Positions 42,921 through 51,888 of a stretch of DNA of 64,000 nucleotides are shown one piece after another. A model generated the notes under the pieces. That model searched no databases. It was not told where the DNA came from and saw only the letters and a program-made list of their open reading frames with translations. The number at the start of each line of letters is the position of its first letter. The stretch's first letter is position 1. A program made the translations under genes and the position numbers. Source of the stretch: Rhizobium sp. BK399 (GTDB lineage Bacteria > Pseudomonadota > Alphaproteobacteria > Rhizobiales > Rhizobiaceae); contig NZ_JACIAH010000015.1 in the NCBI RefSeq assembly GCF_014194695.1, positions 1-64,000 on the forward strand, given 5' to 3'.

Positions 42921-43158
42921 TTCAGGAGTTCACCTACATTCACAAAATCGATCGCTTACTTAAACGTAAGATGACAAAATAGCCATAACCATGATTGAAT
43001 TTGATTGGGCTACTTTAGGTTAATAGACCTTCGACCGGGTCCGAACCGGAACCCGGGACTGTAGTGATCAACTCTATGAGGCCGGCGGATCGGGCGCGAG
43101 TTTTGTAAAGTTCGGCCTGAGCATTGGCGGAAATTCGGAAGGAGCTTTTCCGGCCGAC

Positions 43159-43330
43159 TACTCAATTTGCCGGAATGCGTGAAGAGCGTTGTGGTCGTCC
43201 AATGTTACGAATAGGCCGTGCGTGAACACATCACGGACCGGCGTCGTCTTGCCGATTTGCCTTTGTCCTATAAGGTTGACAACGCGGGTGTTCTCCAGCG
43301 CCGGCTGTCTGAGCCTATCGTTCGGCTGGG
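43159..43330 (-). pseudogene. AAA ATPase (DUF4143-type) N-terminal remnant
   Basis: On the minus strand the frame reads LRQPALENTRVVNLIGQRQ then IGKTTPVRDVFTHG and FVTLDDHNALHAFRQIE, ending at TAG 43159-43161. This matches the N-terminal P-loop and the TLDD motif of the DUF4143 ATPase family, in which the P-loop is usually GxRQxGKTT. There is no start codon in frame and the whole C-terminal part is absent, so it is a fragment. Confidence 0.6.
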
Positions 43331-43446
43331 AAGGATGCCGTTGTGGCTGCGTCGAGCGCGTGACGGCCGAATGGATTGATAGCCACGAGTACCATCAATA
43401 TGGCAGCCGCTGACCAAATTCTGACTAAAACGATATTGGCTTTCAT
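43315..43446 (-). CDS. Possible small single-pass membrane protein
   Basis: 43 residues from ATG 43446: a basic start, one hydrophobic helix (IWSAAAILMVLVAI) and a short tail. No good ribosome binding site is seen and it overlaps the ATPase remnant, so it may be spurious. Confidence 0.2.
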   Translation of the reverse strand: MKANIVLVRIWSAAAILMVLVAINPFGRHALDAATTASFPAER

Positions 43447-43705
43447 TCGATAACCGTGGGCGCGTACGCTGAACTGGTCGCGCAAGGTTCTAGTACTATT
43501 CATTGGTCAAAAAAAGATTACCGCGATCCGCTGACCTGACGACCGATCCTGCCATCCGCAGCCTCTGTCGCCTGGCGGTTTCTGTCGGTCGAGATGACGC
43601 CGTGCGACCAATATTTATGCCCCTGTGGTAGACCTGATTGGCTGTGACCGGCTTGCTCTCATTCCGGGTTGGTAGGCGAATCCACGATCGCCCCTGGACC
43701 GGTGT

Positions 43706-44617
43706 TCAGCGTTCGAAGGGCTCGCCGAGCGATGCTACCCCATTCAGCTTTAGAAGACGCCGGTCTGACGAAATGATGCCGAGGACAAGGATAGTGACGA
43801 GGTAAGGCAGACTTGCCAGCAACTGCGATGGAATGTTCACGCCTGTTGCCTGTGCGGCAAGTCCCATCAGGGAGACCGCTCCAAACAGGCAGGCGCCAAG
43901 GAAGATCCGGCCGGTAAGCCAGGTTCCGAAAACAACAAGTGCGATCGCAATCCATCCGCGACCTGCGATCATTCCGTCGGCCCAGAGCGGAGTGTAGACG
44001 ACTGCGGCATAGGCGCCGGCAAAGCCTGCCATGGTCCCGCCGAAGGCGACGGCCGCAACGCGAACGGCAATGACGGGATAGCCGATGGCGTGCGCTGCCT
44101 TCGGGTTCTCACCGACGGCACGCACGACCAGGCCGGTCTTGCTGTAGGAAAACATCGCCCAGATCGCGAGTGTTGCTACGAGTGAAAGCCAGACGACGAT
44201 GTCCTGTTTGAAGAGCCCGCCAACGACAGGGATCTGGGAGAGAAAGGGAATGGCGATCTTGGAGATCCCAGGAACCGTAAGCGCTTCATAGGGCTTACCG
44301 AACAGCGCCGAAAGCCCTTGGCCAAGGATACCAATGGCGAGCCCGGCCGCGACCTGGTTTGCCCGGAATCCAAGTGCGACAAAGGCAAAGACCAGCGACA
44401 GCAGCGCACCGCCGACGCCAGCGGCGACGAAGCCGAGAAAATGTCCGCCCCCATGGTAGACGATCACGAAGGCGAGCACCGCGCCGAAGGCCATCAGACC
44501 CTCGATACCCAGGTTGAGCACGCCGGCGCGTTCGACGACGAGTTCACCGAGAGCGGCGAGAAGAAACGGCGTCGCGGCCGCGAGCGTGCCGGCAAGGATG
44601 AACTGGAGGGCGTTCAT
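43706..44617 (-). CDS. BMP-family (nucleoside-type) ABC transporter permease 2
   Basis: 303 residues with about eight membrane helices and the family hallmarks ERAGVLNLGIEGLMAFGA and AVGENPKAAHAIG, as in the NupQ/YufQ group. It pairs with the upstream permease, overlapping it by ATGA. The unit would import a nucleoside or purine-like compound. Confidence 0.9.
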   Translation of the reverse strand: MNALQFILAGTLAAATPFLLAALGELVVERAGVLNLGIEGLMAFGAVLAFVIVYHGGGHFLGFVAAGVGGALLSLVFAFVALGFRANQVAAGLAIGILGQGLSALFGKPYEALTVPGISKIAIPFLSQIPVVGGLFKQDIVVWLSLVATLAIWAMFSYSKTGLVVRAVGENPKAAHAIGYPVIAVRVAAVAFGGTMAGFAGAYAAVVYTPLWADGMIAGRGWIAIALVVFGTWLTGRIFLGACLFGAVSLMGLAAQATGVNIPSQLLASLPYLVTILVLGIISSDRRLLKLNGVASLGEPFER

Positions 44618-45717
44618 GATTGGCTCCGGTGAACGGCGCGAGGCCAGTCGATGCGGTACCGCACGAAGGCGATGGCTATGAGGTAGGCGAGCAGGAGACT
44701 GCCCTGGAAGACGCGGACAGCAGCGATCGGCAGATTGGCCGAGACCATCGCATTGTCCCCGCCGATGTAAAGAGCTGCCATGATCAGCGAGGAAACGATG
44801 ATGCCGAGCGGATGCAGACCTCCGAGATAGGCGACGATGATGGCGGCATAACCGTAGCCGGTCGAGATCGAGCGCTGCAACTGTCCGAGCGGCCCCGCGA
44901 CCTCGGCAGCGCCGGCAAGGCCCGCGGCAAAACCGCCGATCAGCAGCGAGAGCCAGATCGCCCCGCTTTCACTGAAGCCGGCATAGCCGGCAGCGCGAGG
45001 GGCAAGCCCCCCCACCTGGAGCTTGAAGCCGGTAAAGCTGCGCTGCATGAAGATCCAGGCAAGGGCGGACAGCACAAGCGTGATCACAAGCGAGACATTG
45101 ACGCGGGTGCCGGGAATGAGAAGCGGCACCATGGCATCGTACTGGAACATCACCGACTGCGGGAAGTTGAAACCGTTCGGGTCCTTCCATGGGCCTAGCA
45201 GCAGGTAGTAGAGGAGTTGCGCTGCCACGAGGCTCAGCATCAGCGATACGAGGATTTCGTTGGCGTTGAACCGGACACGCCAGACGGCGGTCAGTGACGC
45301 CCAGAGCGCGCCGCCGACGGCGCCGAGCAGTAGCATCGCCGGCCAGATCCATTGGCCGGTAGCGTTTGGATACCAGATCGGAATTGCCGAAGCGAAGATC
45401 GCGCCGAGAATGAACTGGCCCTCGGCGCCGATGTTGAAGACCTTCGCGCGAAAGCCGATCGCAAGACCCTGGGCAATGAGAAGAAGCGGCCCCATCTTCA
45501 GGAGTACTTCGGAAAACGACGACCAGGACAGGAACGGTTCGAGCAGCATCGCATAGACGACGGCTGTCGGGTCACGGCCCATCAGGACATAAAGTGCGAG
45601 ATTGAGAAGCGTGGCCACCACGAGCGCGATTGCCGGGGCAAGCAGGGTTGCCGTGAGAGAGGCGCGCTCCCTGCGCACGAGGCTCGGGAGGAAATGGAGG
45701 GTGGAGGATGCGCTCAT
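44614..45717 (-). CDS. BMP-family (nucleoside-type) ABC transporter permease 1
   Basis: About 367 residues from ATG 45717, which overlaps the ATPase stop (ATGA); the frame runs open far upstream but that part lies inside the ATPase gene. Family motifs: IGFRAKVFNIGAEGQFILGA, LRVRFNANEILVSLMLS-type (WRVRFNANEILVSL) and LGGLHPLGIIVSSL. About nine helices. Confidence 0.9.
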   Translation of the reverse strand: MSASSTLHFLPSLVRRERASLTATLLAPAIALVVATLLNLALYVLMGRDPTAVVYAMLLEPFLSWSSFSEVLLKMGPLLLIAQGLAIGFRAKVFNIGAEGQFILGAIFASAIPIWYPNATGQWIWPAMLLLGAVGGALWASLTAVWRVRFNANEILVSLMLSLVAAQLLYYLLLGPWKDPNGFNFPQSVMFQYDAMVPLLIPGTRVNVSLVITLVLSALAWIFMQRSFTGFKLQVGGLAPRAAGYAGFSESGAIWLSLLIGGFAAGLAGAAEVAGPLGQLQRSISTGYGYAAIIVAYLGGLHPLGIIVSSLIMAALYIGGDNAMVSANLPIAAVRVFQGSLLLAYLIAIAFVRYRIDWPRAVHRSQS

Positions 45718-47234
45718 GCGAAAGCCTTCTCGGAGGATTGTGCCCCCATCATGTAGCGACCGATCTCTTCCGGCCGGGTATCGCGGGTGACGAGTGGCCG
45801 GCTCAGCGTGCCGTGATAGAGCACCTGGATGGAATCGCAGAGCTCGAAAAGCTCCTCGAGTTCCTCTGAAATGACGAGGATGGCCATCCCTTCGTTGCGC
45901 AGGGTAATAAGCCGGCGGCGTATGGCAGAGGCTGCTCCGACATCGACGCCCCATGTCGGTTGGGCGACGAACAGCAGCTTCGGCGACAGCATCATTTCGC
46001 GTCCGACGATGAATTTTTGCAAGTTGCCGCCGGACAGAGAACCAGCCTCCGCCTCCGGACCGGAGGCGCGAACGTCATGCTGGCGCATGCAGTCCTCGGT
46101 AAAGGCAATGGCTTTGGCTCTGTCGACGAGGCCATGCTGCAGAAGATCGAGGGGATGCGCAGTCAGGAGGCTGTTAAGGGTGAGGGGCATTTCCGGTACG
46201 GCGCCGCGCCCGAGCCGGTCCTCCGGCACGAAGGCGAAGCCGAGCTTCCGGCGTGCGGCCGCATCGAGCCTGCCGACGTCCCTGCCCATCATGAGGATAT
46301 GGTTCGCCTGGTCGCGAGGCAGCATTGTTTCGCCCGATATCAGCCTGGCGAGCTCGGCCTGTCCGTTTCCCGAGACCCCAGCTATGCCGAGAATTTCGCC
46401 AGCGCTGACCGCCAGGCTGATACTGGAAAGGGAAACAGCAAACGGGTCGTCGGGACGGTGGCTGAGGTTATTGATCTGGAGCCGCTTTTCGCCACCGGCG
46501 TGGGGAACCGCCGGCATCGGCTCCGGCATGTCGTGACCGATCATCATGCGGGCGAGGTCATGGGCATCGTGCTCGCGCGGATCCACGTTGCCGGTCACCT
46601 TGCCGCCGCGCAGGATCGTCGCGTGATCGCAGATTGCCCGGATCTCCTCCAGCTTGTGCGAAATGAACAGGATCGAAACGCCGCCATCCCGCAACCGGCG
46701 CAAGGTATCGAACAGCGTCTCGACGAGCTGGGGCGGCAGCACGGAGGTGGGCTCGTCGAGGATCAGGAGCTTCGGGTTGGTCATCAGGCAGCGAATGATC
46801 TCGACCCGCTGGCGCTCCCCGACAGAAAGCGCGTGCACGTGGGCGAGAGGGTCGACTTCGAGGCCGAAATCGCGGCCGAGTTTGCGGACGCGCTCGGTCA
46901 ACTCGCTCTTGCGTCCGGGTACCACCAGATGGATGTTTTCAATGACCGTCAGTGTCTCGAACAGCGAAAAATGCTGGAAGACCATGCCAATGCCGCGACG
47001 GCGCGCCTCGGCGGGAGAGGCGAGGTCGAGGACCTCGCCTTCCCAGGCGACGGTTCCGTCGTCCGGCTGCTCGACGCCGTAGATGAGCTTCATCAGCGTC
47101 GACTTGCCCGCCCCGTTCTCGCCGAGGATCGCATGGATGGACCGCGCAGCCACGTCCAGATCAATGCCCTGGTTGGCTTTGGTCTGGCCGTAGCTCTTGG
47201 AGATGCCGCGGAGTGACAGAAGGGGTGCAGGCAT
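45714..47234 (-). CDS. BMP-family ABC transporter ATPase with two nucleotide-binding domains
   Basis: 506 residues with two ATPase halves. The first has Walker A GENGAGKST, signature LSVGERQRVEI and Walker B LLILDEPTS; the second has GVSGNGQAEL, signature LSGGNLQKFIVGRE and FVAQPTWGVD, the degenerate second site normal for this class. It energises the permease pair. The substrate class (nucleosides or purines) comes from family knowledge. Confidence 0.93.
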   Translation of the reverse strand: MPAPLLSLRGISKSYGQTKANQGIDLDVAARSIHAILGENGAGKSTLMKLIYGVEQPDDGTVAWEGEVLDLASPAEARRRGIGMVFQHFSLFETLTVIENIHLVVPGRKSELTERVRKLGRDFGLEVDPLAHVHALSVGERQRVEIIRCLMTNPKLLILDEPTSVLPPQLVETLFDTLRRLRDGGVSILFISHKLEEIRAICDHATILRGGKVTGNVDPREHDAHDLARMMIGHDMPEPMPAVPHAGGEKRLQINNLSHRPDDPFAVSLSSISLAVSAGEILGIAGVSGNGQAELARLISGETMLPRDQANHILMMGRDVGRLDAAARRKLGFAFVPEDRLGRGAVPEMPLTLNSLLTAHPLDLLQHGLVDRAKAIAFTEDCMRQHDVRASGPEAEAGSLSGGNLQKFIVGREMMLSPKLLFVAQPTWGVDVGAASAIRRRLITLRNEGMAILVISEELEELFELCDSIQVLYHGTLSRPLVTRDTRPEEIGRYMMGAQSSEKAFA

Positions 47235-47237
47235 GGC

Positions 47238-48335
47238 TTACTTCGGCAGAGGCGTGGTGACGCCCTTGACGTGCCAATCCATGGCAATGATTTCCGCGTC
47301 CGAAAGCGTCGCGGCTGCAGCCGCGGCCTGGCTGCCATCCGCCTTGGTGACCGGACCGGCAAAGGGCGAGCCGCTCCCGTCGGCGAACTTGGCCTCGACT
47401 TCCTTCATTTTCGCCGCCACGTCGGCTGGGATGTCCGGGCTTGCATCGGCAATGTGAACCACCTTTTCCTTCATGCCGAGGAAGGCGTTGGCACCCTTGA
47501 AGGTCCCCGCCAGGTGGGCGTCGACGGACGCCTTGAAGAACGGCGACCAGTCGGTGGCGGCACAGCCGAGGTAAAACTTCGGCGCATATCTCTTCATCGA
47601 GGAATTGAGGTTCAGCGAATAGACACCTGCCGCTTCGCAGGCCGAAACCACCGACGGCGTGTCCTGGGCATTGGAGAAGATCACGTCGCAGTCCTGGGCG
47701 ACGAGCGCCTTGGCTGCTTCCTGCTCCTTGGCCGGGTCGAACCAGGAGTTCACCCAGACGACCGTAACCTCTGCCTTCGGGTTGACTGCCTGTGCGCCGA
47801 GGGTGAAGGCGTTGACGGAGGCAATCAGTTCCGGAATGGCGAAGGCGGAGACGGAGCCGAGCTTGCCCGTCTTCGAGAGTGCGGCGGCCGCCATGCCGAG
47901 CACGTAGGTGCCTTCGAAGTTCTTGGCAGCGAAGGGCGAGAAGTTCGGCGCCACCTGGAAGCCGGAAGCATGAAGCACGCTGACCTTCGGATTGCGACGC
48001 GCGATCTGCAGCGCACCATTCTGGTAGCCGAAGGAGCCGGCGATGAGGAAGTTGTTCCCGTCGGCCACCGACTTCGTCATGATGCGGTCGGCATCCGGAC
48101 CTTCCGCGATGTTTTCGAGCACGGTGACCTTGACCTTGTCGCCATGGGCGGCTTTGACCGGTTCGAGCCCGTCCTGGAGCGCGCGGCCCCAGCCGACATC
48201 GCCGATCGGCGAGGGAACGACGAGGGTGATGCCGAGCGGGCCGTCGGCTGCGAGGGTTGCTCGTGCGCCGAAGGTCCCGGCAAGGCTTGCGGCGGCAACG
48301 CCCTGCATCAGAGTTCTGCGGGTGATGTTGGTCAT
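47238..48335 (-). CDS. BMP-family substrate-binding protein with Tat signal
   Basis: 365 residues. The N-terminus ITRRTLMQGVAAASLAGTFGA is a twin-arginine signal, so it is exported folded. The mature protein follows the basic membrane protein family (PIGDVGWGRALQDGLE, ADRIMTKSVADG, FEGTYVLGMAAAAL, DVIFSNAQDTPSVVSACEAAGV). These proteins bind nucleosides or related bases. A long overlapping frame on the same strand is Arg-rich and is a shadow. Twenty-three bases lie before the deaminase gene upstream. Confidence 0.92.
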   Translation of the reverse strand: MTNITRRTLMQGVAAASLAGTFGARATLAADGPLGITLVVPSPIGDVGWGRALQDGLEPVKAAHGDKVKVTVLENIAEGPDADRIMTKSVADGNNFLIAGSFGYQNGALQIARRNPKVSVLHASGFQVAPNFSPFAAKNFEGTYVLGMAAAALSKTGKLGSVSAFAIPELIASVNAFTLGAQAVNPKAEVTVVWVNSWFDPAKEQEAAKALVAQDCDVIFSNAQDTPSVVSACEAAGVYSLNLNSSMKRYAPKFYLGCAATDWSPFFKASVDAHLAGTFKGANAFLGMKEKVVHIADASPDIPADVAAKMKEVEAKFADGSGSPFAGPVTKADGSQAAAAAATLSDAEIIAMDWHVKGVTTPLPK

Positions 48336-48358
48336 TTTGGTTCCCCTTTTTGCATGCT

Positions 48359-49738
48359 TTAGAAATTGACGGTCGCGAGCGCGGCTTCGGCTTCGGCAAA
48401 CAGCCGCTTTTCGTCAAGGCCGATGAACTCGCCGTTCTCCCACACGATCTGGCCGTTGATCATCGTCATGTCGGTCGCCATGCCGATGCCGACCTTGGCA
48501 ATCAGGCTCAGCGGATCATGACGTGTGCCGACGTAGTCCATGCGTCGCGTATCGATGGCAAACAGGTCGGCGGCCATCCCGGGCGCCAGCCTGCCGATGT
48601 CCGCTCGACCAAGCAGCGCCGCGCCACCGGTCGTGGCATAGCCGAGGAAGTCGACCGGAACCGGGACGGGGTGTTTTCGCCCTGAAGCCGCCAGGCATTG
48701 CAGCATGTAGGCCGAGTGCACGCAATGCATTAGGTTCGAATTGTCGTTCGAAGCAGCGCCATCGCAGCCGATCCCGATACGCAGGCCTAAGGCCTGCATG
48801 GCCGGTATGTCTGTCACCTCTGCCCCGACCAGATAGACCGGTTCCGGGCAATGGGAAACGCCGGTGCCATCTGCCGCCATCTTCGCCAGTTCGTCATGGC
48901 TGAGTTCCCAGCAATGGGCATAGAAGGCATCGGGGCCGGCAAATCCGAGTTCCGCGCAATAATCGACGGTCCGCATTCCGTGGCGCGCCGCAATGACCGG
49001 GCTCTCTCCTTCTCCGACGTGGGTGTGCATCCGCACTCCGCGATCGCGTGCCAGCGCTACCGACTCCACAAGGGTCTCGCGATAGCTGTTGACGGGCTGA
49101 CAGGGGGCAACCACCACTTGTCGCATGCTGAACGGACTGTCGTCGTGATAGGTGTCGATCAGGCGGGCGCAATCGGCGATGAATTCGTCCGTCGTTTCCA
49201 GCATGGCGTCCGGGATGGTGGACCCTTCCGATTTCGGCAAGGTGTTGCCGCCACGCCCGGCGTGAAAGCGCATGCCAAGCAGCTCGGCAGCCTCGAACTG
49301 CCGGTCGATCAGCCGTTTGCCGGCATGTCTCGGGAAACAGTACTGGTGATCAAACGCCGTCGTGCAGCCATGCTTGATCAGTTCGGCCATGGCGGTGACA
49401 GAGGAGTGATAGAAGCAATCCTCGTTGAGCCGCGAGAAGACCGGATAGATCAGATCAAGCCATTCGATGACAGACAGTTTCGTCCAGTCGAGGTCGGCCC
49501 GGTTGCGTACGAAAGTCTGGAAGAAATGATGGTGCGTGTTGACGAGCCCGGGATAGACGAACCAGCCGCTGGCGTCCCTGGTTATCGTATTCGCCGGAAG
49601 CTCAAGCTCAGCCAGATTGTCACCGATCGCCCGCATGACGGGACCATCCGTCAGGACATCGACATTGCGACGGGCGGTCGGCCCCTTGCCGTCGTCGACG
49701 ACGACAGCGGCGCAGTTTTTCAGGAGATAGCCGGCCAT
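48359..49738 (-). CDS. Amidohydrolase, 8-oxoguanine deaminase-like
   Basis: 459 residues from ATG 49738, with GAGGA upstream; GTG 49750 is an alternative. Metal site VNTHHHFFQ, then HTHVGEGES, the AHCWELSHDE helix and the Asp motif GIGCDGAASNDNSNLM. The last pattern and VNTHHH occur in 8-oxoguanine deaminases and the TrzN/AtzB group; the enzyme should deaminate a purine-like ring. One base separates it from the GST-like gene stop, so it is co-translated with the oxygenase genes. Confidence 0.82.
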   Translation of the reverse strand: MAGYLLKNCAAVVVDDGKGPTARRNVDVLTDGPVMRAIGDNLAELELPANTITRDASGWFVYPGLVNTHHHFFQTFVRNRADLDWTKLSVIEWLDLIYPVFSRLNEDCFYHSSVTAMAELIKHGCTTAFDHQYCFPRHAGKRLIDRQFEAAELLGMRFHAGRGGNTLPKSEGSTIPDAMLETTDEFIADCARLIDTYHDDSPFSMRQVVVAPCQPVNSYRETLVESVALARDRGVRMHTHVGEGESPVIAARHGMRTVDYCAELGFAGPDAFYAHCWELSHDELAKMAADGTGVSHCPEPVYLVGAEVTDIPAMQALGLRIGIGCDGAASNDNSNLMHCVHSAYMLQCLAASGRKHPVPVPVDFLGYATTGGAALLGRADIGRLAPGMAADLFAIDTRRMDYVGTRHDPLSLIAKVGIGMATDMTMINGQIVWENGEFIGLDEKRLFAEAEAALATVNF

Positions 49739-49739
49739 G

Positions 49740-50399
49740 TCATTCCTCACCCGCCTCGATCGATGGGTCGGGCTTCAACTCATGCAGCCGATGAATGCCT
49801 GGCATCTCGATGAAACCGTCGAGCGCGCGAATGGCGCGCGACCAGAGACGGATAGCTGGGTAGGGATCAAGCAGGACGCCGCCATCGGGGGCGAGCGCGA
49901 CATAGGGGAAGCAGGCTATGTCGGCGATCGTCGGCCGGTCGCATGCGAGGAACGACTTGCCCCGCAGTCCCTGTTCGACCAGGCCGGCCTCAAGTTCGCG
50001 CAACGCCGCGATCCCGTGCGCCTGGAGAGCGGCGATGTCACCTGGCCTGTGCAGCATCTCATGCAAGCGAGCCCCACCGAGATTGGCGGTCAATCGATGT
50101 GAGAAGGAAAGCCACTGCTGCACGCGGGCTGCCTGTTCGGCCGTGCCGTCACCCAGCCACTCGGGCGCGGTTTTCATCGAGAGATAGACGAGCATCGCCG
50201 AGGATTCGGTCAAGACAAGATCGCCATCCTCCAGGATCGGGATCGAACCGGCCGGGTTCAGCCCCAGGAGCTCTGCTTTCCGATGCTCGCCGCCCGGATG
50301 GAAATCCACGGGCCTGATCTTAAGAGGAATGCCCGTCAGGGCAGCCATCAGGCGCACTTTGTAGCAGCTCGGGGAAAGGATGTAATCGTAGAGTTTCAT
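49740..50399 (-). CDS. Glutathione S-transferase-like protein, possible oxygenase partner
   Basis: 219 residues. The thioredoxin-like N-domain (LYDYILSPSCYKVRLMAAL, NPAGSIPILEDGDLVLTESSAM) and the helical C-domain (LACDRPTIADIACFPYV) are those of the maleylacetoacetate isomerase/beta-type GST group. It overlaps the catalytic oxygenase gene by ATGA. In caffeine degradation a GST-homologous protein (NdmE) is needed for the N7-demethylase NdmC; position here suggests the same structural role, which is inference. Confidence 0.85.
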   Translation of the reverse strand: MKLYDYILSPSCYKVRLMAALTGIPLKIRPVDFHPGGEHRKAELLGLNPAGSIPILEDGDLVLTESSAMLVYLSMKTAPEWLGDGTAEQAARVQQWLSFSHRLTANLGGARLHEMLHRPGDIAALQAHGIAALRELEAGLVEQGLRGKSFLACDRPTIADIACFPYVALAPDGGVLLDPYPAIRLWSRAIRALDGFIEMPGIHRLHELKPDPSIEAGEE

Positions 50400-51241
50400 T
50401 GCGCCACCAGCTGTGCACCATAGGTGTAATTGTGACGTTTGAGCCAGCGCCGGTAAGCCACGGACGTCATGTCAGCGCGGGTGGGGATCTCCATCCCGGG
50501 ATCGAGCGGCAACAGGTGCGGGATCTGGTTTTCGAGGATCGAACGGTCCTGCAGAAAGATAGTCTGCTGGAAATGGATGAGGTCCGTCATCGAGGTCTCG
50601 TCGTCAAAGAGCGCCATCCACGGCCAGACATCGCAAAGATCCTCGGCCAGCGGCTGGACGAAGAGGGCAATGACATCCCATTCGGTTGGCCGGGGTGGGC
50701 AGGTCTTGTAGAGCACCGAGCAGGTCGGTGACGGGACGCGATACATGTATTCCGTGGTGATACCGCCGCTTGCGGACTTCGCCGCCTGCGGCTGGTAGAA
50801 CTTGACCTGGGTTGCCCAGACCTCGTCCTCGACGTCTCGAATTTCCACCTTGTAGTTCTGGACTTCCGTGTGTGGCTCGGCGCCGAGAATGTCGGTGTGA
50901 ACGAAAGGAAAATGCGCGATGTCGAGAAAGTTCTCGACCGCGCGCAGGGGCGAACAGCGGACGCGAACGACACCGACTTCGACAAACCGGCGGCCGGGCT
51001 GATCAGCCTCGGGAATGGAAAAGAGGTCCTTGGTAGGTTCTCCAAGCGATGACCAGACATGTCCGAAACGCACGAGGACGGGAAGGATCCGACCTGCGGA
51101 GGTTATTACAACAGCGTCTCCGTTCGCGTCGGCCGAGACCGCGATCTTTTCCCCCATCAGGGCCGTCTTGTAGACGCCCATGGCGAGGTGGCTGAACAGG
51201 CCAACGGGATACCACTCGTTGAGCATCGCATTCCCTGCCAT
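50396..51241 (-). CDS. Ring-hydroxylating oxygenase catalytic subunit lacking a Rieske domain
   Basis: 281 residues, far shorter than normal alpha subunits (about 350-450). The non-heme iron site is present: ENFLDIAHFPFVHTD gives the Asp-X2-His-X4-His core. The expected N-terminal Cys-His Rieske cluster is absent; the start covers only MLNEWYPVGLFSHLAMG. The separate Rieske gene overlaps its start by one base (TAATG). This two-piece design is known for NdmC of the N7-demethylase complex, so electrons must come from the neighbouring Rieske protein. Confidence 0.88.
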   Translation of the reverse strand: MAGNAMLNEWYPVGLFSHLAMGVYKTALMGEKIAVSADANGDAVVITSAGRILPVLVRFGHVWSSLGEPTKDLFSIPEADQPGRRFVEVGVVRVRCSPLRAVENFLDIAHFPFVHTDILGAEPHTEVQNYKVEIRDVEDEVWATQVKFYQPQAAKSASGGITTEYMYRVPSPTCSVLYKTCPPRPTEWDVIALFVQPLAEDLCDVWPWMALFDDETSMTDLIHFQQTIFLQDRSILENQIPHLLPLDPGMEIPTRADMTSVAYRRWLKRHNYTYGAQLVAQ

Positions 51242-51888
51242 TATGCGATCCCTCCCTGCAGGCTTTCAGCGCGTCTGCGCAGGCTTTCGGCTGCCCTGGA
51301 CGCCATGATGCGTTCGGCGGGCGTCGCGCCGTCATCGACGAGAACATGAACGAGCGTGCGGTGCGGTTGCAATTCGACGAGCAGCAGGCGGACTGCCTGC
51401 GAATTCTCCACGGTTTCCAGCACGCCGCGCGCGTCCAGGGTCGCGCCGGCGGCGCGCTCGATGGCGCCAATGTCTGCTTCCACCGTCAGCGACCGCAGCG
51501 GAACAAGGCCGGCGAGTGCGGGCGGTTGATGGGCGGGGTCTCCGACAGCCACCCAGAGCAGGCCGTCTGCCTCCTCGACCTTTTGGGTTGCGACGCGGAT
51601 TGTCTCCGGCGGCGAGAGGCCGGGATGGGCTGGAATGCGAAGACAATTTCCTGCCTGTGAGTAGCTCCAGCCGTGATAAATGCAGGACAAGGCCTCGCCG
51701 CGGACAAAGCCATGCGACAGGCGCATGCCACGATGAGGACACCGGTCAGCCGAGGCCGCGACGCGACCCGACTGTGACCTCCAGAGAGCGATCGAGCCGG
51801 CTGTTGTGCGTGCGGGGATGACCGTTGCTGGCGGTAGATCCCCTGATAGCGCAACTGGCGCCCAGAAGCCCGTCATTTCGGCTGGCAT
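51241..51888 (-). CDS. Stand-alone Rieske [2Fe-2S] protein
   Basis: 215 residues. The Rieske ligands are CPHRG near residue 50 and CIYHGWSY near 69, with the oxygenase-type spacing. After the Rieske domain (to about residue 120) comes a C-terminal extension of about 95 residues with no recognised domain (LLLVELQPHRTLVHVLVDD). No FMN/ferredoxin reductase domain is present, unlike NdmD. It is the first gene of the oxygenase operon, and presumably passes electrons to the Rieske-less oxygenase downstream. A separate reductase must supply it. Confidence 0.88.
   Translation of the reverse strand: MPAEMTGFWAPVALSGDLPPATVIPARTTAGSIALWRSQSGRVAASADRCPHRGMRLSHGFVRGEALSCIYHGWSYSQAGNCLRIPAHPGLSPPETIRVATQKVEEADGLLWVAVGDPAHQPPALAGLVPLRSLTVEADIGAIERAAGATLDARGVLETVENSQAVRLLLVELQPHRTLVHVLVDDGATPAERIMASRAAESLRRRAESLQGGIA

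Noticed and set aside
43036..43057. Imperfect inverted repeat CCGGGTCCG ... ACCCGG
   Set aside because: Stem is interrupted and not placed at a gene end or promoter with other signals; no role can be supported.
43189..43413. 74-codon plus-strand Cys/Ser-rich frame
   Set aside because: It is the antisense of the DUF4143-type ATPase remnant, which has clear family motifs.
45960..47216. 418-codon plus-strand frame opposite the BMP ATPase
   Set aside because: Antisense shadow of a strongly conserved ATPase gene; no ribosome site and no recognisable domain.
47161..48417. Long Arg/Gly-rich open frame of 418 codons over the BMP-binding-protein gene
   Set aside because: It is a shadow of the 47238-48335 gene in a different frame on the same strand; composition is GC-driven and it has no family-like motif.
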